Assembly: GCF_030586465.1 (NCBI RefSeq) | Contig: NZ_JAUQYP010000001.1 | Coordinates: 2,212,981 to 2,276,980 of the forward strand | DNA from: Actinotalea lenta | GTDB taxonomy: Bacteria > Actinomycetota > Actinomycetes > Actinomycetales > Cellulomonadaceae | DNA length: 64,000 nucleotides | Direction: 5' to 3' | Shown: one piece after another, positions 25,032 through 36,059 of the stretch | Position numbering within the stretch: the stretch's first letter is position 1 | Layout: each line of letters starts with the position of its first letter | The notes under the pieces: model-generated | What the model was told of the DNA's origin: nothing | What the model saw: only the letters and a program-made list of their open reading frames with translations | Database searches by the model: none | Made by a program: the position numbers and the translations under genes

Positions 25032-27014
25032 ATGGCCGACCCGAGCACCTACCGCCCCCGACCCGGCCAGGTCCCCGACTCACCGGGCGTCTACCGGTTC
25101 CGGGACGAGCACGGACGGGTCATCTACGTGGGCAAGGCGAAGTCGCTGCGGTCCCGGCTGTCCAACTACTTCCAGGACCTGTCGGCCCTGCACCCGCGAA
25201 CCCAGCAGATGGTGACCACCGCGGCATCAGTCGAGTGGACCGTCGTGGGCACCGAGGTCGAGGCGCTCGCCCTGGAGTACTCCTGGATCAAGGAGTACGA
25301 CCCACGCTTCAACGTGAAGTACCGGGACGACAAGTCCTACCCGTACCTCGCCGTGACCCTGGGTGAGGAGATCCCGCGCGTCCAGGTGATGCGGGGCAGG
25401 AAGCGCCCCGGGACCCGCTACTTCGGGCCGTACGGGCACGCCTGGGCGATCCGGGAGACGGTCGACCTGCTGCTGCGGGTCTTCCCGGTGCGGACCTGCT
25501 CGTCCGGCGTCTACCGGCGGGCCCAGCAGGCCGGCAGGCCGTGCCTGCTGGGGTACATCGACAAGTGCTCCGCTCCGTGCGTCGGGCGGATATCCCCCGA
25601 CGCACACCACGCACTGGCCGAGGACTTCTGCGACTTCATGGCCGGCGACACCCAGAAGTTCGTGCGGCGCCTGGAGAAGGAGATGGCCCGTGCGTCGCAG
25701 AACCTCGAGTTCGAGCTCGCGGCCAAGCTCCGCGACGACCTCGGCGCACTGACCCGGGCGACCGAGAAGAACGCCGTCGTGCTGGGGGACGGCACCGACG
25801 CCGACGTGTTCGCGATGAGCGGTGACGAGCTCGAGGCCGCGGTCCAGGTGTTCCACGTCCGCGGCGGCCGCATCCGGGGGCAGCGCGGCTGGGTGGTCGA
25901 GAAGGTCGAGGACCTCCAGGAGGCCGACCTGGTCGAGCACCTGCTCCAGCAGGTCTACGGCGAGGAGGCGCCGGCCGTCGAGCGTGCCTCGCAGGGCTCC
26001 AGCCGCCCCGAGCGGTCCGTCGCTGCGACGAGTCCCGTTCCTCGGGAGGTCCTGGTCCCGGTGCTGCCGGCCGACGTCGAGCAGGTCGAGGCCTGGCTGA
26101 GCGGGCTGCGCGGGTCCAAGGTGCGCGTCCGCGTGCCCCAGCGCGGCGACAAGAAGGCCCTCGCGCAGACCGTGCTCCGCAATGCGGAGCAGGCCCTCGC
26201 CCTGCACCGCACCAAGCGCGCCGGGGACCTGACCACCCGCAGCCAGGCGCTCCAGGAGATCACCGACGCGCTCGGCCTGGACTCCGCGCCGCTGCGGATC
26301 GAGTGCTACGACATCTCCACCACCCAGGGCACGTACCAGGTCGGCTCGATGGTCGTGTTCGAGGATGGCCTGCCGCGCAAGTCCGAGTACCGGCACTTCT
26401 CCGTGCGCGGTGAGGACGGCGACGGGGCGCGCGACGACACGGCTGCGATCCACGAGGTGCTGACCCGTCGGTTCCGGCGGTACCTGGAGGACTCGGCGCG
26501 GATGGGCACGCCGGAGCTTGGCGCCGGCGGCGAGGTTCCCGCCACGGATGGGCATGCCCCGGGGCGATTCGCCTACCCACCCCAGCTGGTGGTGGTCGAC
26601 GGCGGGCCCCCGCAGGTGGCGGCGGCCGCCCGCGCGATGTCGGAGCTCGGGGTGGACGACGTGGCACTGTGCGGTCTGGCCAAGCGACTGGAGGAGGTCT
26701 GGCTGCCTGGCGACGAGCACCCGGTGATCCTGCGGCGCGGCTCCCAGGGCCTGTACCTGCTCCAGCGCGTGCGCGACGAGGCCCACCGGTTCGCGCTCCG
26801 CGGGCACCGCACGCGCCGCAGCGCCGGGATGACCACGTCCGCGCTGGACGGCGTTCCCGGCCTCGGGCCGACGCGTGCCGCGGCCCTCCTGGACCACTTC
26901 GGTTCGGTGGCGCGGCTGCGGCAGGCCAGCGTCGAGGACATCGCAGCGGTCAAGGGCATCGGTCCGGCGACCGCGGCGGCGGTCGCCGAGGCGCTCGGTG
27001 TCGGCGCTCGGTGA
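25032..27014 (+). CDS. uvrC: Excinuclease ABC subunit C
   Basis: This 660-residue nuclease makes both incisions around a lesion. The N-terminal GIY-YIG nuclease reads [27 protein letters not shown] domain (about 205-245, [19 protein letters not shown]) binds UvrB. A Cys cluster ([16 protein letters not shown]) lies between them. The C-terminal RNase H-like nuclease has [31 protein letters not shown] and HRFA; two HhH motifs end the protein ([33 protein letters not shown]). ATG at 25032 gives [20 protein letters not shown]. An Arg/Ser segment before residue 335 is a variable linker. Confidence 0.95.
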   Translation: MADPSTYRPRPGQVPDSPGVYRFRDEHGRVIYVGKAKSLRSRLSNYFQDLSALHPRTQQMVTTAASVEWTVVGTEVEALALEYSWIKEYDPRFNVKYRDDKSYPYLAVTLGEEIPRVQVMRGRKRPGTRYFGPYGHAWAIRETVDLLLRVFPVRTCSSGVYRRAQQAGRPCLLGYIDKCSAPCVGRISPDAHHALAEDFCDFMAGDTQKFVRRLEKEMARASQNLEFELAAKLRDDLGALTRATEKNAVVLGDGTDADVFAMSGDELEAAVQVFHVRGGRIRGQRGWVVEKVEDLQEADLVEHLLQQVYGEEAPAVERASQGSSRPERSVAATSPVPREVLVPVLPADVEQVEAWLSGLRGSKVRVRVPQRGDKKALAQTVLRNAEQALALHRTKRAGDLTTRSQALQEITDALGLDSAPLRIECYDISTTQGTYQVGSMVVFEDGLPRKSEYRHFSVRGEDGDGARDDTAAIHEVLTRRFRRYLEDSARMGTPELGAGGEVPATDGHAPGRFAYPPQLVVVDGGPPQVAAAARAMSELGVDDVALCGLAKRLEEVWLPGDEHPVILRRGSQGLYLLQRVRDEAHRFALRGHRTRRSAGMTTSALDGVPGLGPTRAAALLDHFGSVARLRQASVEDIAAVKGIGPATAAAVAEALGVGAR

Positions 27015-27088
27015 GCGCGCCCGACGTGCTGCGGCGCGCTGGACGGCTCCCGCGCGTCCGGTTCGCCCCGGGCTGGCATGCTGGTGCC

Positions 27089-28024
27089 ATGCAGGAGCCG
27101 CCCCCGATCACCGTGCCGTCCGGCATCCCGGCGTTGGAGGCCGCGACCTCCTCTCCGCGTGCTGAGCTTCCCGAGCTCCTGGTCGTCACCGGGATGTCCG
27201 GCGCCGGCCGCAGCCGCGCCGCCGCCGTGCTCGAGGACCTCGGCTGGTACGTGGTCGACAACCTGCCCGCCCCGCTGCTGAGCCAGCTCGCGGGGATGCT
27301 GTCGTCGGGGCCGGGAGGCGTGCACCGGCTCGCCGCCGTGGTCGACGTCCGTGCCCGCGAGCTGTCCGGCGACCTCGTCGGTGTGCTCGACGTGCTGCGC
27401 GAGGCCGGCTACGACTTCCGGATCGTGTTCATGGACGCCTCGGACGAGGTGCTCGTCCGGCGGTTCGAGACGGTACGTCGCCCGCACCCGCTGCAGGAAG
27501 GCCGCCGCATCCTCGACGGGATCGCGGAGGAGCGGGAGATGCTGCATGGGGTACGCGACCGGGCGGACGTCGTGATCGACACCACCGAGCTCAACGTGCA
27601 CGACCTGGCCAGGGAGATCACGCTGGCGGTCGCGGGTGGCCAGGAGCAGGACATGCGCGTCAACGTGGTCTCGTTCGGCTTCAAGTACGGGCTGCCGATG
27701 GATGCCGATCACGTCGCGGACGTCCGCTTCCTCGCCAACCCGTACTGGATCACCGAGCTGCGGCACCTGACCGGCCGTGACGTCCCGGTGCGCGACTACG
27801 TGCTGGGCCTGCCCGGGGCGCGGCTGTTCGTGGATCGGTACGTGGAGGCCCTCGAGCCCGTGCTCGCCGGGTACGCCAACGAGGACAAGCGCTACGCAAC
27901 GGTGGCGATCGGGTGCACCGGCGGCAAGCATCGCTCGGTGGCGATCGCCGAGGCGATCGCGGCCGCCCTGCGGGAGCAGGGGTCGCGTGTCGTGGTCACC
28001 CATCGGGACCTCGGGCGTGAGTGA
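27089..28024 (+). CDS. rapZ: RNase adapter/nucleotide-binding protein RapZ (YvcJ family)
   Basis: A 311-residue GTP/ATP-binding protein, RapZ in enterobacteria and YvcJ in Bacillus. The N-terminal P-loop is TGMSGAGRSRAA. The C-terminal domain reads VNVVSFGFKYGLPMDADHVADVRFLANP and ends with AIGCTGGKHRSVAIAEAIAA, the conserved family block. In E. coli it controls glucosamine-6-phosphate synthase; in actinobacteria the role is unclear. The gene opens the conserved cluster rapZ-yvcK-whiA. The stop overlaps the next start by 8 bases. The -10-like CATGCT is 6 bases before the ATG. Confidence 0.93.
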   Translation: MQEPPPITVPSGIPALEAATSSPRAELPELLVVTGMSGAGRSRAAAVLEDLGWYVVDNLPAPLLSQLAGMLSSGPGGVHRLAAVVDVRARELSGDLVGVLDVLREAGYDFRIVFMDASDEVLVRRFETVRRPHPLQEGRRILDGIAEEREMLHGVRDRADVVIDTTELNVHDLAREITLAVAGGQEQDMRVNVVSFGFKYGLPMDADHVADVRFLANPYWITELRHLTGRDVPVRDYVLGLPGARLFVDRYVEALEPVLAGYANEDKRYATVAIGCTGGKHRSVAIAEAIAAALREQGSRVVVTHRDLGRE

Positions 28025-29006
28025 GGTAGCCGAGCGCCAGAACGCAGGACGTTCGCCCGCCGTGGTCGCCCTGGGGGGCGGGCACGGGCTAGCGGCGAGC
28101 CTGTCCGCGCTGCGTCTCATGACCTCGAGACTGACCGCTGTCGTCACGGTCGCGGACGACGGCGGCTCGTCCGGTCGCCTACGCGAGGAGCTCGACATCC
28201 TGCCGCCGGGCGACCTGCGGATGGCGCTGTCCGCGCTGTGCGACGACTCCGAGTGGGGCCGTACGTGGCGCGACGTGCTGCAGCACCGGTTCAGCACCGA
28301 GGGCCCGCTGGACCGGCACGCCGTGGGCAACCTCCTGATCGCGGCGCTGTGGGAGCTGCTCGGCGACCCCGTCGCGGGGCTGGACTGGGTGGGTCGGCTG
28401 CTCGGCGCCCGCGGCCGGGTGCTGCCGATGTCGTGCACTCCGCTCGCGATCGAGGCCGACATCGAGGTGGACGGCCGGCTCAGGACCGTGGTCGGTCAGA
28501 GCCGCGTCGCCGTCACACCCGGCCGGGTCGCGGAGGTGCGACTCACCCCAGCTGGAGCGGCCGCGTGCGAGGAGGCCGTCCAGGCCGTCGACGAGGCGGA
28601 CTGGGTGGTGCTCGGTCCGGGGTCGTGGTTCACGTCGGTCCTGCCGCACGTGCTGGTCCCGGAGCTGAGCGCGGCGCTGCACCGGACCGCGGCCAGGCGA
28701 TGCGTGACCCTCAACCTGCGCCCGGACGAGCCGACCGCCATGACCAACCTGGAGCACCTGCGGGCCCTGGCCGAGCACGCGCCCGACCTGCGGGTGGACG
28801 TGGTGGTCGCGGACCCGGGCGCGGTGATCCATCTGGACGAGCTGGCCGCGCAGGCCGAGTCGATGGGAGCGCGGTTGATGCTGCGGCAGGTCGGGGTCGG
28901 GGACGGGACCGCACGGCACGACGGGCTCCGCCTGGCGGGGGCCTACCGCGATGCGTTCGAGGGCTTCTGGGGCGACCTGGGCACCGGCCGGGGGATGGCA
29001 GGATGA
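28017..29006 (+). CDS. YvcK/CofD-like gluconeogenesis factor
   Basis: The 329-residue protein is of the YvcK family, which binds UDP-sugars and is needed for growth on gluconeogenic carbon sources and for cell-wall synthesis. Visible motifs are [43 protein letters not shown], the [13 protein letters not shown] block and [15 protein letters not shown]. The GTG at 28017 overlaps the rapZ stop and the gene's own stop overlaps the whiA ATG, so all three are probably translated from one mRNA. A second GTG at 28021 is out of frame. Confidence 0.92.
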   Translation: MSEVAERQNAGRSPAVVALGGGHGLAASLSALRLMTSRLTAVVTVADDGGSSGRLREELDILPPGDLRMALSALCDDSEWGRTWRDVLQHRFSTEGPLDRHAVGNLLIAALWELLGDPVAGLDWVGRLLGARGRVLPMSCTPLAIEADIEVDGRLRTVVGQSRVAVTPGRVAEVRLTPAGAAACEEAVQAVDEADWVVLGPGSWFTSVLPHVLVPELSAALHRTAARRCVTLNLRPDEPTAMTNLEHLRALAEHAPDLRVDVVVADPGAVIHLDELAAQAESMGARLMLRQVGVGDGTARHDGLRLAGAYRDAFEGFWGDLGTGRGMAG

Positions 29007-29992
29007 CCCCCATGGCGCTGACGGCACAGGTGAAGGACGAGCTCGCCCGGTTGCCGGTCGACAAGACGTCGTGGCGCAGGGCGGAGGTCTCCTCGACGCT
29101 GCGCTTCGCGGGCGGCCTGCACATCATCTCGGGGCGCATCGTCATCGAGGCGGAGCTGGACACGGGTATCGCGGCGCGACGCCTGCGGCAGTTCATCTCC
29201 GAGGTCTACGGCCACACGAGCGACGTGGTCGTGGTGTCGGGCGGGGGCCTGCGCAAGGGCACGCGATACGTGGTCCGTGTGGTGCGGGACGGTGAGTCGC
29301 TGGCCCGCCAGACCGGTCTGCTCGACGCCCGCGGACGTCCCGTGCGTGGCCTTCCGCCGCAGGTGGTCAGTGCGGGTGTCGGAGAGGCGGAAGCGGCGTG
29401 GCGGGGCGCGTTCCTCGCGCACGGGTCGCTGACCGAGCCAGGACGCTCGGCCGCGCTCGAGGTCACCTGCCCGGGCCCCGAGGCCGCCCTCGCGCTCGTG
29501 GGGGCAGCCCGGCGGCTGGGCATCGGGGCGAAGGCGCGTGAGGTGCGCGGGGTGGACCGCGTGGTGCTGCGCGACGGCGACGCGATCGGTGCGATGCTGA
29601 CCCGCCTCGGTGCGCACGACGCCCGCCTGGTGTGGGAGGAGCGTCGGATGCGCCGGGAGGTGCGGGGCACGGCGAACCGGCTGGCGAACTTCGACGACGC
29701 GAACCTGCGCCGTTCGGCTCGCGCCGCCGTGGCCGCGGGTGCTCGGGTGCAGCGCGCGTTCGAGATCCTCGGCGAGGACGTCCCGGACCACCTGCGCGAA
29801 GCCGGCACGCTGCGGCTCGAGCACAAGCAGGCGTCGCTCGAGGAGCTGGGCCAGCTGGCCGACCCCCCGCTGACCAAGGACGCGGTCGCCGGGCGGATCC
29901 GGCGCCTGCTGGCGACGGCGGACAAGCGCGCCCAGGAGCTCGGGATCCCGGACACCGAGGCCGGTCTGACCCCCGACATGCTGGACGTCTAG
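29003..29992 (+). CDS. whiA: DNA-binding sporulation/cell-division regulator WhiA
   Basis: WhiA binds DNA and works with WhiB in Streptomyces division; in other actinobacteria it also affects division. The protein has about 329 residues: an N-terminal LAGLIDADG-like fold ([38 protein letters not shown]) and a C-terminal helix-turn-helix ([29 protein letters not shown]; residues about 275-305). Start: ATG at 29003 (ATGA with yvcK) or ATG at 29012 ([11 protein letters not shown], the commonest family N-terminus); sequence does not settle it. Confidence 0.94.
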   Translation: MTPMALTAQVKDELARLPVDKTSWRRAEVSSTLRFAGGLHIISGRIVIEAELDTGIAARRLRQFISEVYGHTSDVVVVSGGGLRKGTRYVVRVVRDGESLARQTGLLDARGRPVRGLPPQVVSAGVGEAEAAWRGAFLAHGSLTEPGRSAALEVTCPGPEAALALVGAARRLGIGAKAREVRGVDRVVLRDGDAIGAMLTRLGAHDARLVWEERRMRREVRGTANRLANFDDANLRRSARAAVAAGARVQRAFEILGEDVPDHLREAGTLRLEHKQASLEELGQLADPPLTKDAVAGRIRRLLATADKRAQELGIPDTEAGLTPDMLDV

Positions 29993-30079
29993 GACCTGGC
30001 TTCCGGGGCCCGCGGCCGCACGCCCGAGACGGCGGCTCGCCTGCTGGACGAACGTCCTAGCGGGAGTGTGTCCGCCGTG

Positions 30080-30085
30080 TAACCT
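30080..30085 (+). promoter_or_regulatory. Candidate -10 box of gap
   Basis: TAACCT lies about 110 bases before the gap GTG. No good -35 is seen. The 203 bases between whiA and gap hold nothing else that I recognise. Confidence 0.35.
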
Positions 30086-30087
30086 GA

Positions 30088-31200
<1,113 letters not shown>

Positions 31201-31225
31201 TCGTCCCGAGCATCCGCTCATGACC

Positions 31226-31271
31226 GACGTCCGCGTGACCGGCGACCCCGTCGTCCGGGCACGCGGACGTC
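31226..31271 (+). other. Hairpin in the gap-pgk intergenic region
   Basis: GACGTCCGCGTG (31226-31237) pairs with CACGCGGACGTC (31260-31271), 12 perfect base pairs, with a second short pairing inside. It could slow read-through or stabilise the gap mRNA. Confidence 0.55.
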
Positions 31272-31313
31272 GTCGTGTCACCCCCTGATCCATCTCGACC
31301 CGAGGACTCAGCC

Positions 31314-32495
31314 ATGAAGACCATCGAGGACCTGGGCGACCTGCGCGGCAAGCGCGTGCTCGTCCGTTCCGACTTCAACGTGCCGCTCGACGGCACCACC
31401 ATCACCGACGACGGCCGCATCCGCGCCGCGCTGCCCACCCTCACGGCTCTTCTCGATGCGGGCGCCCGCGTGATCGTCACGGCGCACCTGGGTCGGCCGA
31501 AGGGCGAGCCCGACCCCAAGTACTCGCTGGCGCCCGTCGCGACCCGGCTCGGCGAGCTGCTGGGCAAGCCGGTGGCGCTCGCGCAGGACGTGGTCGGCGA
31601 GTCCGCCCGGGCGACCGTCGCCGCCCTCGCGGACGGCGAGATCGCCCTGCTCGAGAACATCCGGTTCGACGCGCGTGAGACGTCCAAGGACGAGGCCGAG
31701 CGCGGGGCGCTGGCCGACGAGCTCGCCGCGCTGGCCGACGCCTTCGTGTCCGACGGGTTCGGTGTGGTGCACCGCAAGCAGGCGTCCGTCTACGACGTGG
31801 CCCTGCGTCTCCCGCACGCCGCGGGCCAGCTGGTCCTGACCGAGGTCCAGGCGCTGCGCCGGGCGACCGAGAACCCCGAGCGGCCGTACGTCGTGGTGCT
31901 TGGCGGCGCGAAGGTCTCCGACAAGCTGGGCGTGATCGCGAACCTGCTGACCAAGGCCGACACCCTGCTCATCGGGGGCGGCATGGTCTACACGTTCCTG
32001 GCCGCCCAGGGCCACGAGGTCGGGTCGTCGCTGCTCGAGGCCGACCAGGTGGACACCGTCAAGGGCTACCTGACCGAGGCCGGGGACAAGATCGTCCTCC
32101 CGGTCGACATCGTCGCGGCGGACTCGTTCGCCGCGGACGCCCCGCACGAGACCGTCGCGATCGACGCGATCCCTGCGGACAAGATGGGCCTGGACATCGG
32201 CCGGAGGTCGGCCGAGCTGTTCGCCGACGCGATCAGGGGCGCCAGGACGATCGCCTGGAACGGCCCGATGGGCGTCTTCGAGTTCCCGGCGTTCGCGGCT
32301 GGCACCAAGGCCGTGGCTCAGGCCCTGGTCGACACCGAGGGCTTCTCGATCGTCGGCGGCGGCGACTCCGCCGCGGCGGTGCGGCTCCTCGGCTTCGACG
32401 AGGACGGCTTCGGCCACATCTCGACCGGCGGCGGGGCGTCCCTCGAGCTGCTCGAGGGCAAGACCCTTCCCGGCATCGCAGTTCTGGAGGACTGA
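31314..32495 (+). CDS. pgk: Phosphoglycerate kinase
   Basis: This 393-residue monomer makes ATP from 1,3-bisphosphoglycerate. Motifs include the signature [22 protein letters not shown] for the substrate, [12 protein letters not shown] and the C-terminal nucleotide-binding stretch [10 protein letters not shown] with [20 protein letters not shown] at 31314 has AGGA 9 bases upstream. It overlaps the tpiA start by one base (TGATG), which makes coupling likely. Confidence 0.96.
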   Translation: MKTIEDLGDLRGKRVLVRSDFNVPLDGTTITDDGRIRAALPTLTALLDAGARVIVTAHLGRPKGEPDPKYSLAPVATRLGELLGKPVALAQDVVGESARATVAALADGEIALLENIRFDARETSKDEAERGALADELAALADAFVSDGFGVVHRKQASVYDVALRLPHAAGQLVLTEVQALRRATENPERPYVVVLGGAKVSDKLGVIANLLTKADTLLIGGGMVYTFLAAQGHEVGSSLLEADQVDTVKGYLTEAGDKIVLPVDIVAADSFAADAPHETVAIDAIPADKMGLDIGRRSAELFADAIRGARTIAWNGPMGVFEFPAFAAGTKAVAQALVDTEGFSIVGGGDSAAAVRLLGFDEDGFGHISTGGGASLELLEGKTLPGIAVLED

Positions 32496-33286
32496 TGGCA
32501 CGCACTCCGCTCATGGCGGGCAACTGGAAGATGAACCTCGACCACCACGAGGCCACCCATCTGGTCCAGAAGCTCGCCTGGACGCTCAAGGACGCCAAGC
32601 ACGACTACAGTCAGGTCGAGGTCGCGGTGCTGCCGCCCTTCACCGACCTGCGATCCGTGCAGACCCTGGTCGACGCCGACAAGCTCGACATCCGCTACGG
32701 CGGCCAGGACCTGTCGATGCACACCGCGGGCGCCTACACCGGCGAGATCTCCCCGGTGTTCCTGGCCAAGCTCGGCTGCACCTACGTTGCCGTGGGCCAC
32801 TCGGAGCGTCGGCAGTACCACGGCGAGGACGAGGCCGTGACGAACGCCAAGGTGAAGAACGCCTTGGCCCACGACCTGGTGCCTATCCTGTGCGTGGGTG
32901 AGGAGCTCGAGGTCCGCAAGGCGGGCAACCACGTGTCCCACACCCTGGCCCAGCTCGACGGTGGCCTGCAGGGACTGACCGCCGAGCAGGTCGCCGGCCT
33001 CGTCATCGCCTACGAGCCCGTGTGGGCCATCGGCACCGGGGAGGTGGCCACACCTGACGACGCGCAGGAGCTGTGTGGCGCGATCCGCGCGCGGATCGCG
33101 GAACTGTACGACCAGTCCACGGCCGACGCCGTGCGGGTGCTGTACGGCGGGTCCGTGAAGTCCGGCAACGTCGCTGCGATCATGGCCAAGCCCGACGTGG
33201 ACGGGGCCCTCGTCGGCGGTGCGAGCCTGGACGCCGAGGAGTTCGCGAAGATCGTGCGGTTCCAGTCGCACCAGGTGGGTGCGTGA
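32495..33286 (+). CDS. tpiA: Triose-phosphate isomerase
   Basis: This TIM barrel of 263 residues interconverts dihydroxyacetone phosphate and glyceraldehyde 3-phosphate. Catalytic residues are Asn10 and Lys12 (MAGNWKMNL), His102 (VAVGHSERR) and the Glu in [11 protein letters not shown]. The phosphate loop is [10 protein letters not shown]. It is the last gene of gap-pgk-tpiA, and a strong hairpin follows 11 bases after the stop. Confidence 0.97.
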   Translation: MARTPLMAGNWKMNLDHHEATHLVQKLAWTLKDAKHDYSQVEVAVLPPFTDLRSVQTLVDADKLDIRYGGQDLSMHTAGAYTGEISPVFLAKLGCTYVAVGHSERRQYHGEDEAVTNAKVKNALAHDLVPILCVGEELEVRKAGNHVSHTLAQLDGGLQGLTAEQVAGLVIAYEPVWAIGTGEVATPDDAQELCGAIRARIAELYDQSTADAVRVLYGGSVKSGNVAAIMAKPDVDGALVGGASLDAEEFAKIVRFQSHQVGA

Positions 33287-33297
33287 GCGATCGCTGA

Positions 33298-33337
33298 TCG
33301 CGCTGCGGGCCCGGCCACGGCCGGGCCCGCAGCGCGA
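33298..33337 (+). terminator. Terminator after tpiA
   Basis: A perfect 19-bp inverted repeat (33298-33316 with 33319-33337) with a very short loop follows the tpiA stop. Confidence 0.8.
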
Positions 33338-33372
33338 CCGACGCGGGTTCGGTCGTCCGGGCCCGCGTCGCC

Positions 33373-33378
33373 TATCCT
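33373..33378 (+). promoter_or_regulatory. Possible secG -10 box
   Basis: TATCCT lies 48 bases before the secG ATG. A TTCGGT sits upstream with a longer-than-ideal spacer of 20 bases. Weak. Confidence 0.35.
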
Positions 33379-33426
33379 TGACCGGGCGCCGCTGCACGGT
33401 GCCCGACCCGAACGAGAGACGTACAC

Positions 33427-33672
33427 ATGGACGCGCTGCGCATCATCCTCCAGGTCCTGCTGGTCCTGACGAGCTTCCTCGTGGTCGTGCTGGTCCTGCT
33501 CCACAAGGGCAAGGGCGGCGGCCTGTCGGACATGTTCGGCGGGGGGATCTCGAGCAGCGCCGGGAGCTCCGGGGTCGCCGAGCGCAACCTCAACAGGATC
33601 ACGGTCGGCCTGGTGCTGGTCTGGACGGCCGTGGTGATCCTGCTCGGTCTCATCCAGCGTGTCAGCGGCTGA
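33427..33672 (+). CDS. secG: Preprotein translocase subunit SecG
   Basis: The 81-residue membrane protein is the small third subunit of the SecYEG channel. Two hydrophobic segments (about 5-25 and 55-77) flank a glycine- and serine-rich loop with the family pattern LLHKGKGGGLSDMFGGG and the NRITVGLV-type second helix. A secG next to tpiA and rbpA is the usual order in high-GC Gram-positives. Confidence 0.95.
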   Translation: MDALRIILQVLLVLTSFLVVVLVLLHKGKGGGLSDMFGGGISSSAGSSGVAERNLNRITVGLVLVWTAVVILLGLIQRVSG

Positions 33673-33686
33673 GGAAGGTTCAGGTA

Positions 33687-34034
33687 ATGGCGAGCGGTAG
33701 CGCGATCCGAGGTTCCCGGGTGGGTGCCGGTCCGATGGGTGAGGCGGAGCGTGGTGACTCGGCCCCCCGCGTGTGGGTGTCGTTCTGGTGCGCGAACGGG
33801 CACGAGACCCGACCCAGCTTCTCCGAGGAGGCCGGGATCGACATCCCGGAGACCTGGGACTGCCCCCGGTGCGGCTTCCCGGCCGGTCAGGACCGCGAGA
33901 ACCCTCCGGCGCCGGCCCGCAACGAGCCGTACAAGACGCACCTGGCCTACGTGAAGGAACGGCGCTCGGACGAGGACGGCGCCGCCATCCTCGACGAGGC
34001 GCTGGCTGCGCTGCGCGCCCGCCGCGGGGGCTGA
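33687..34034 (+). CDS. rbpA: RNA polymerase-binding protein RbpA
   Basis: This 115-residue protein binds RNA polymerase and the primary sigma factor and stabilises open complexes; it occurs only in Actinobacteria. It has the usual GSxIRGSRVGAGP N-terminal basic stretch and the zinc-binding core CANGHETRPSF ... WDCPRCGFPAG. A C-terminal sigma-binding part follows (EPYKTHLAYVKERRS). ATG at 33687 follows GAGGAAGG by about 9 bases. Confidence 0.94.
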   Translation: MASGSAIRGSRVGAGPMGEAERGDSAPRVWVSFWCANGHETRPSFSEEAGIDIPETWDCPRCGFPAGQDRENPPAPARNEPYKTHLAYVKERRSDEDGAAILDEALAALRARRGG

Positions 34035-34082
34035 GCCGACCGTCCCCGGCTGAGGTCCCGGGTCGGCGTCCCGGCCGCTGGT

Positions 34083-34088
34083 TAGGCT
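34083..34088 (+). promoter_or_regulatory. Candidate -10 box for hypAB
   Basis: TAGGCT lies 16 bases before the hypA ATG, with GGAGGA between them. Weak. Confidence 0.35.
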
Positions 34089-34104
34089 GGCGCGGAGGAC
34101 GCTG

Positions 34105-34434
34105 ATGCACGAGTTGTCGATCACCCAGGACGTCGTCCGGACCGTGGTGGAGCACACCGAAGGCCGGACGGTGACAGGCGTGCGGCTGCGGATCGGCGTC
34201 CTCGCGGGGATCGTCCCCGACGCGGTCCGGTTCTGCTTTGACCTCGCCACCCAGGGCACGACGCTCGAGGGAGCGTGGCTCGAGGTCACTGACGAACCGG
34301 GACGAGGCCGGTGCCGGACCTGCGGGAACGAGTTCGACATGCCGGACCTGCTGCCCCGGTGCCCGTGCGGGAGCACGGATGCGGAGGTGGTGGCCGGCCG
34401 GTCGCTGGTGGTCACGTCGGTGGAGGTGGTCTAG
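34105..34434 (+). CDS. hypA: Hydrogenase/urease nickel incorporation protein HypA
   Basis: The 109-residue nickel chaperone delivers Ni to [NiFe] hydrogenase, and in some organisms to urease. MHEL at the N-terminus supplies the Ni-binding His2. Zinc ligands are Cys70 and Cys73 (CRTC), then Cys86 and Cys88 (CPCGS), so the second pair is C-x-C rather than C-x2-C. The gene abuts hypB with no gap. No hydrogenase structural gene or other hyp gene is in the window, so the client enzyme, if any, lies elsewhere. Confidence 0.92.
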   Translation: MHELSITQDVVRTVVEHTEGRTVTGVRLRIGVLAGIVPDAVRFCFDLATQGTTLEGAWLEVTDEPGRGRCRTCGNEFDMPDLLPRCPCGSTDAEVVAGRSLVVTSVEVV

Positions 34435-35289
34435 GTGTGCGACACCTGCGGGTGCGGTGCGACGGATGTCCGGGTCGTGGACCCGGGCAGCGGTGCGGTC
34501 ACGCACACGCACGACGGGGTGACGCACACCCACCAGTCCGGTGAGGCACACAGCCACGACGGTGGTCTCACCGTCCACACGCACGAGGCGACTCCCGTGG
34601 ACGTCGCCCAGCCGGACGAGACCCACGAGCACCCGCGCACCGGCTCCACCACGGTCGAGCTCGAGCTGGACGTCCTGGGCAAGAATGACGCGTTGGCTGC
34701 GGAGACGCGCGCCTGGCTGGCGGCCCGCGACCTGGTCGCGGTCAACCTCATGAGCTCGCCGGGCTCGGGCAAGACCACGCTCCTCGAGCGCACCATCCGG
34801 GAGGCCACCGACCGTCCGGTCGTCGTGGTCGAGGGCGACCAGGAGACGCTGCTGGACGCCGAACGGATCCGCGCCGCCGGTGCGCGCGCCGTGCAGGTCA
34901 ACACCGGGGCAGGTTGCCACCTGGACGCGGAGATGTTCAGCGCAGCCCTGGACTCGCTGGCCCCAGAGCCGGGTTCGCTGGTCATGGTGGAGAATGTCGG
35001 GAACCTCGTGTGCCCGGCGCTGTTCGACCTTGGTGAGCGGGCGCGGGTCGTGGTGATCTCCGTCACCGAGGGCGACGACAAGCCGCTGAAGTACCCGCAC
35101 ATGTTCTCCGCCGCGGACCTCGTCGTACTGAACAAGATCGATCTCCTGCCCTACGTCGACTTTGACGTCCACGCGCTGATGCGGCATGCCCGTGCGCTGC
35201 GACCGGGGGTGCGGGTGCTGCCGGTGTCGGCACGCACCGGCGAAGGTCTCGGCGCCTGGTACGGCTGGCTCGCCGGCCTGCACTCCTGA
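34435..35289 (+). CDS. hypB: Hydrogenase/urease nickel incorporation GTPase HypB
   Basis: The 284-residue SIMIBI-class GTPase partners HypA. The N-terminal CDTCGCG is the high-affinity Ni-binding motif, followed by a His-rich segment (about 23-65, containing THTHDGVTHTHQ and SHDGGLTVHTHE). The GTPase domain has P-loop NLMSSPGSGKTTLLE, the metal-binding GAGCHLD of the second Ni/Zn site, and the guanine-specifying NKIDLLPY. GTG at 34435 follows the hypA stop directly. It converges on pgl. A short GC-rich palindrome separates them. Confidence 0.93.
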   Translation: MCDTCGCGATDVRVVDPGSGAVTHTHDGVTHTHQSGEAHSHDGGLTVHTHEATPVDVAQPDETHEHPRTGSTTVELELDVLGKNDALAAETRAWLAARDLVAVNLMSSPGSGKTTLLERTIREATDRPVVVVEGDQETLLDAERIRAAGARAVQVNTGAGCHLDAEMFSAALDSLAPEPGSLVMVENVGNLVCPALFDLGERARVVVISVTEGDDKPLKYPHMFSAADLVVLNKIDLLPYVDFDVHALMRHARALRPGVRVLPVSARTGEGLGAWYGWLAGLHS

Positions 35290-35290
35290 C

Positions 35291-35315
35291 CGGCCGGGCG
35301 GCGCCCGACCGGCCG
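35291..35315. terminator. Weak hairpin between hypB and pgl
   Basis: GGGCG/CGCCC with outer GGCC arms and a bulge. It may end both converging messages. Confidence 0.4.
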
Positions 35316-35318
35316 ACG

Positions 35319-36059
35319 TCAGCCCGCGGAGCCGGCGGCGGCCAGGTCGACCAGCCAGAGCGTCCGGACCCGTGCCTGAAGGGCCGCGGCCGGGGTCGCG
35401 TGCCAGTCGTCCCCGGCGAGGGCCCGGCGCACCGCGTCCGCCTTCTGCTCGCCGGCGGCGACCACCCACGTCTCCGTGGCGTGGTTGAGCGCCGGAAGCG
35501 TCAGAGAGACCCGGTCCGGCGGGGGCTTGGGGGAGTCGTGCACGCCGACCACGGTGCGGTCGGTGACGTCGAGCGTGGCCTGGTGCGGGAACAGCGAGGC
35601 GACGTGGCCGTCCGGCCCGATCCCCAGGAGCATCACGTCGAACACCGGGGACGCCGATCCCGGCGACGCGAACCGGGCGAGCTCGTCGGCGTAACGAGCG
35701 GCGGCCGTCTCCGCGTCGGCGACCTCGTCCGGACCTGCCACGGTGTGCACCTGCTCGGCGGGGATCGGCAGGTCGTCGAGCAGGGCGGTGCGCGCACCGG
35801 TGTCGTTGCGCTCCTCGTGCCCGGCCGGCAGGAAGCGCTCGTCGCCCCACCACAGGTGCACCCCGGACCAGTCCACGGCATCGCGCAGCGGTGAGGCCGC
35901 GACGGCCGCCAGGGTGGCGATGCCCACCCCGCCGCCGGTCAGCGACACGTGGGCGGGTCGGCGCACCGACTGGGTGTCGAGCAGGTGCAGCAGGAGCCGG
36001 GCGGCCGTCGCTCGGGCGACGGCGTCGGCGTCGGGATGGACCACCACGCCGCCGGTCAT
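35319..36059 (-). CDS. pgl: 6-phosphogluconolactonase
   Basis: The 246-residue enzyme hydrolyses 6-phosphogluconolactone in the second step of the oxidative pentose phosphate path. Family features are SLTGGGVGIATLAAV, VHLWWGDERFLPAGHEERND, and MLLGIGPDGHVASLFPHQATL. The ATG at 36059 overlaps the opcA stop (ATGA). It is the last gene of the tkt-tal-zwf-opcA-pgl operon, on the minus strand. Confidence 0.94.
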   Translation of the reverse strand: MTGGVVVHPDADAVARATAARLLLHLLDTQSVRRPAHVSLTGGGVGIATLAAVAASPLRDAVDWSGVHLWWGDERFLPAGHEERNDTGARTALLDDLPIPAEQVHTVAGPDEVADAETAAARYADELARFASPGSASPVFDVMLLGIGPDGHVASLFPHQATLDVTDRTVVGVHDSPKPPPDRVSLTLPALNHATETWVVAAGEQKADAVRRALAGDDWHATPAAALQARVRTLWLVDLAAAGSAG

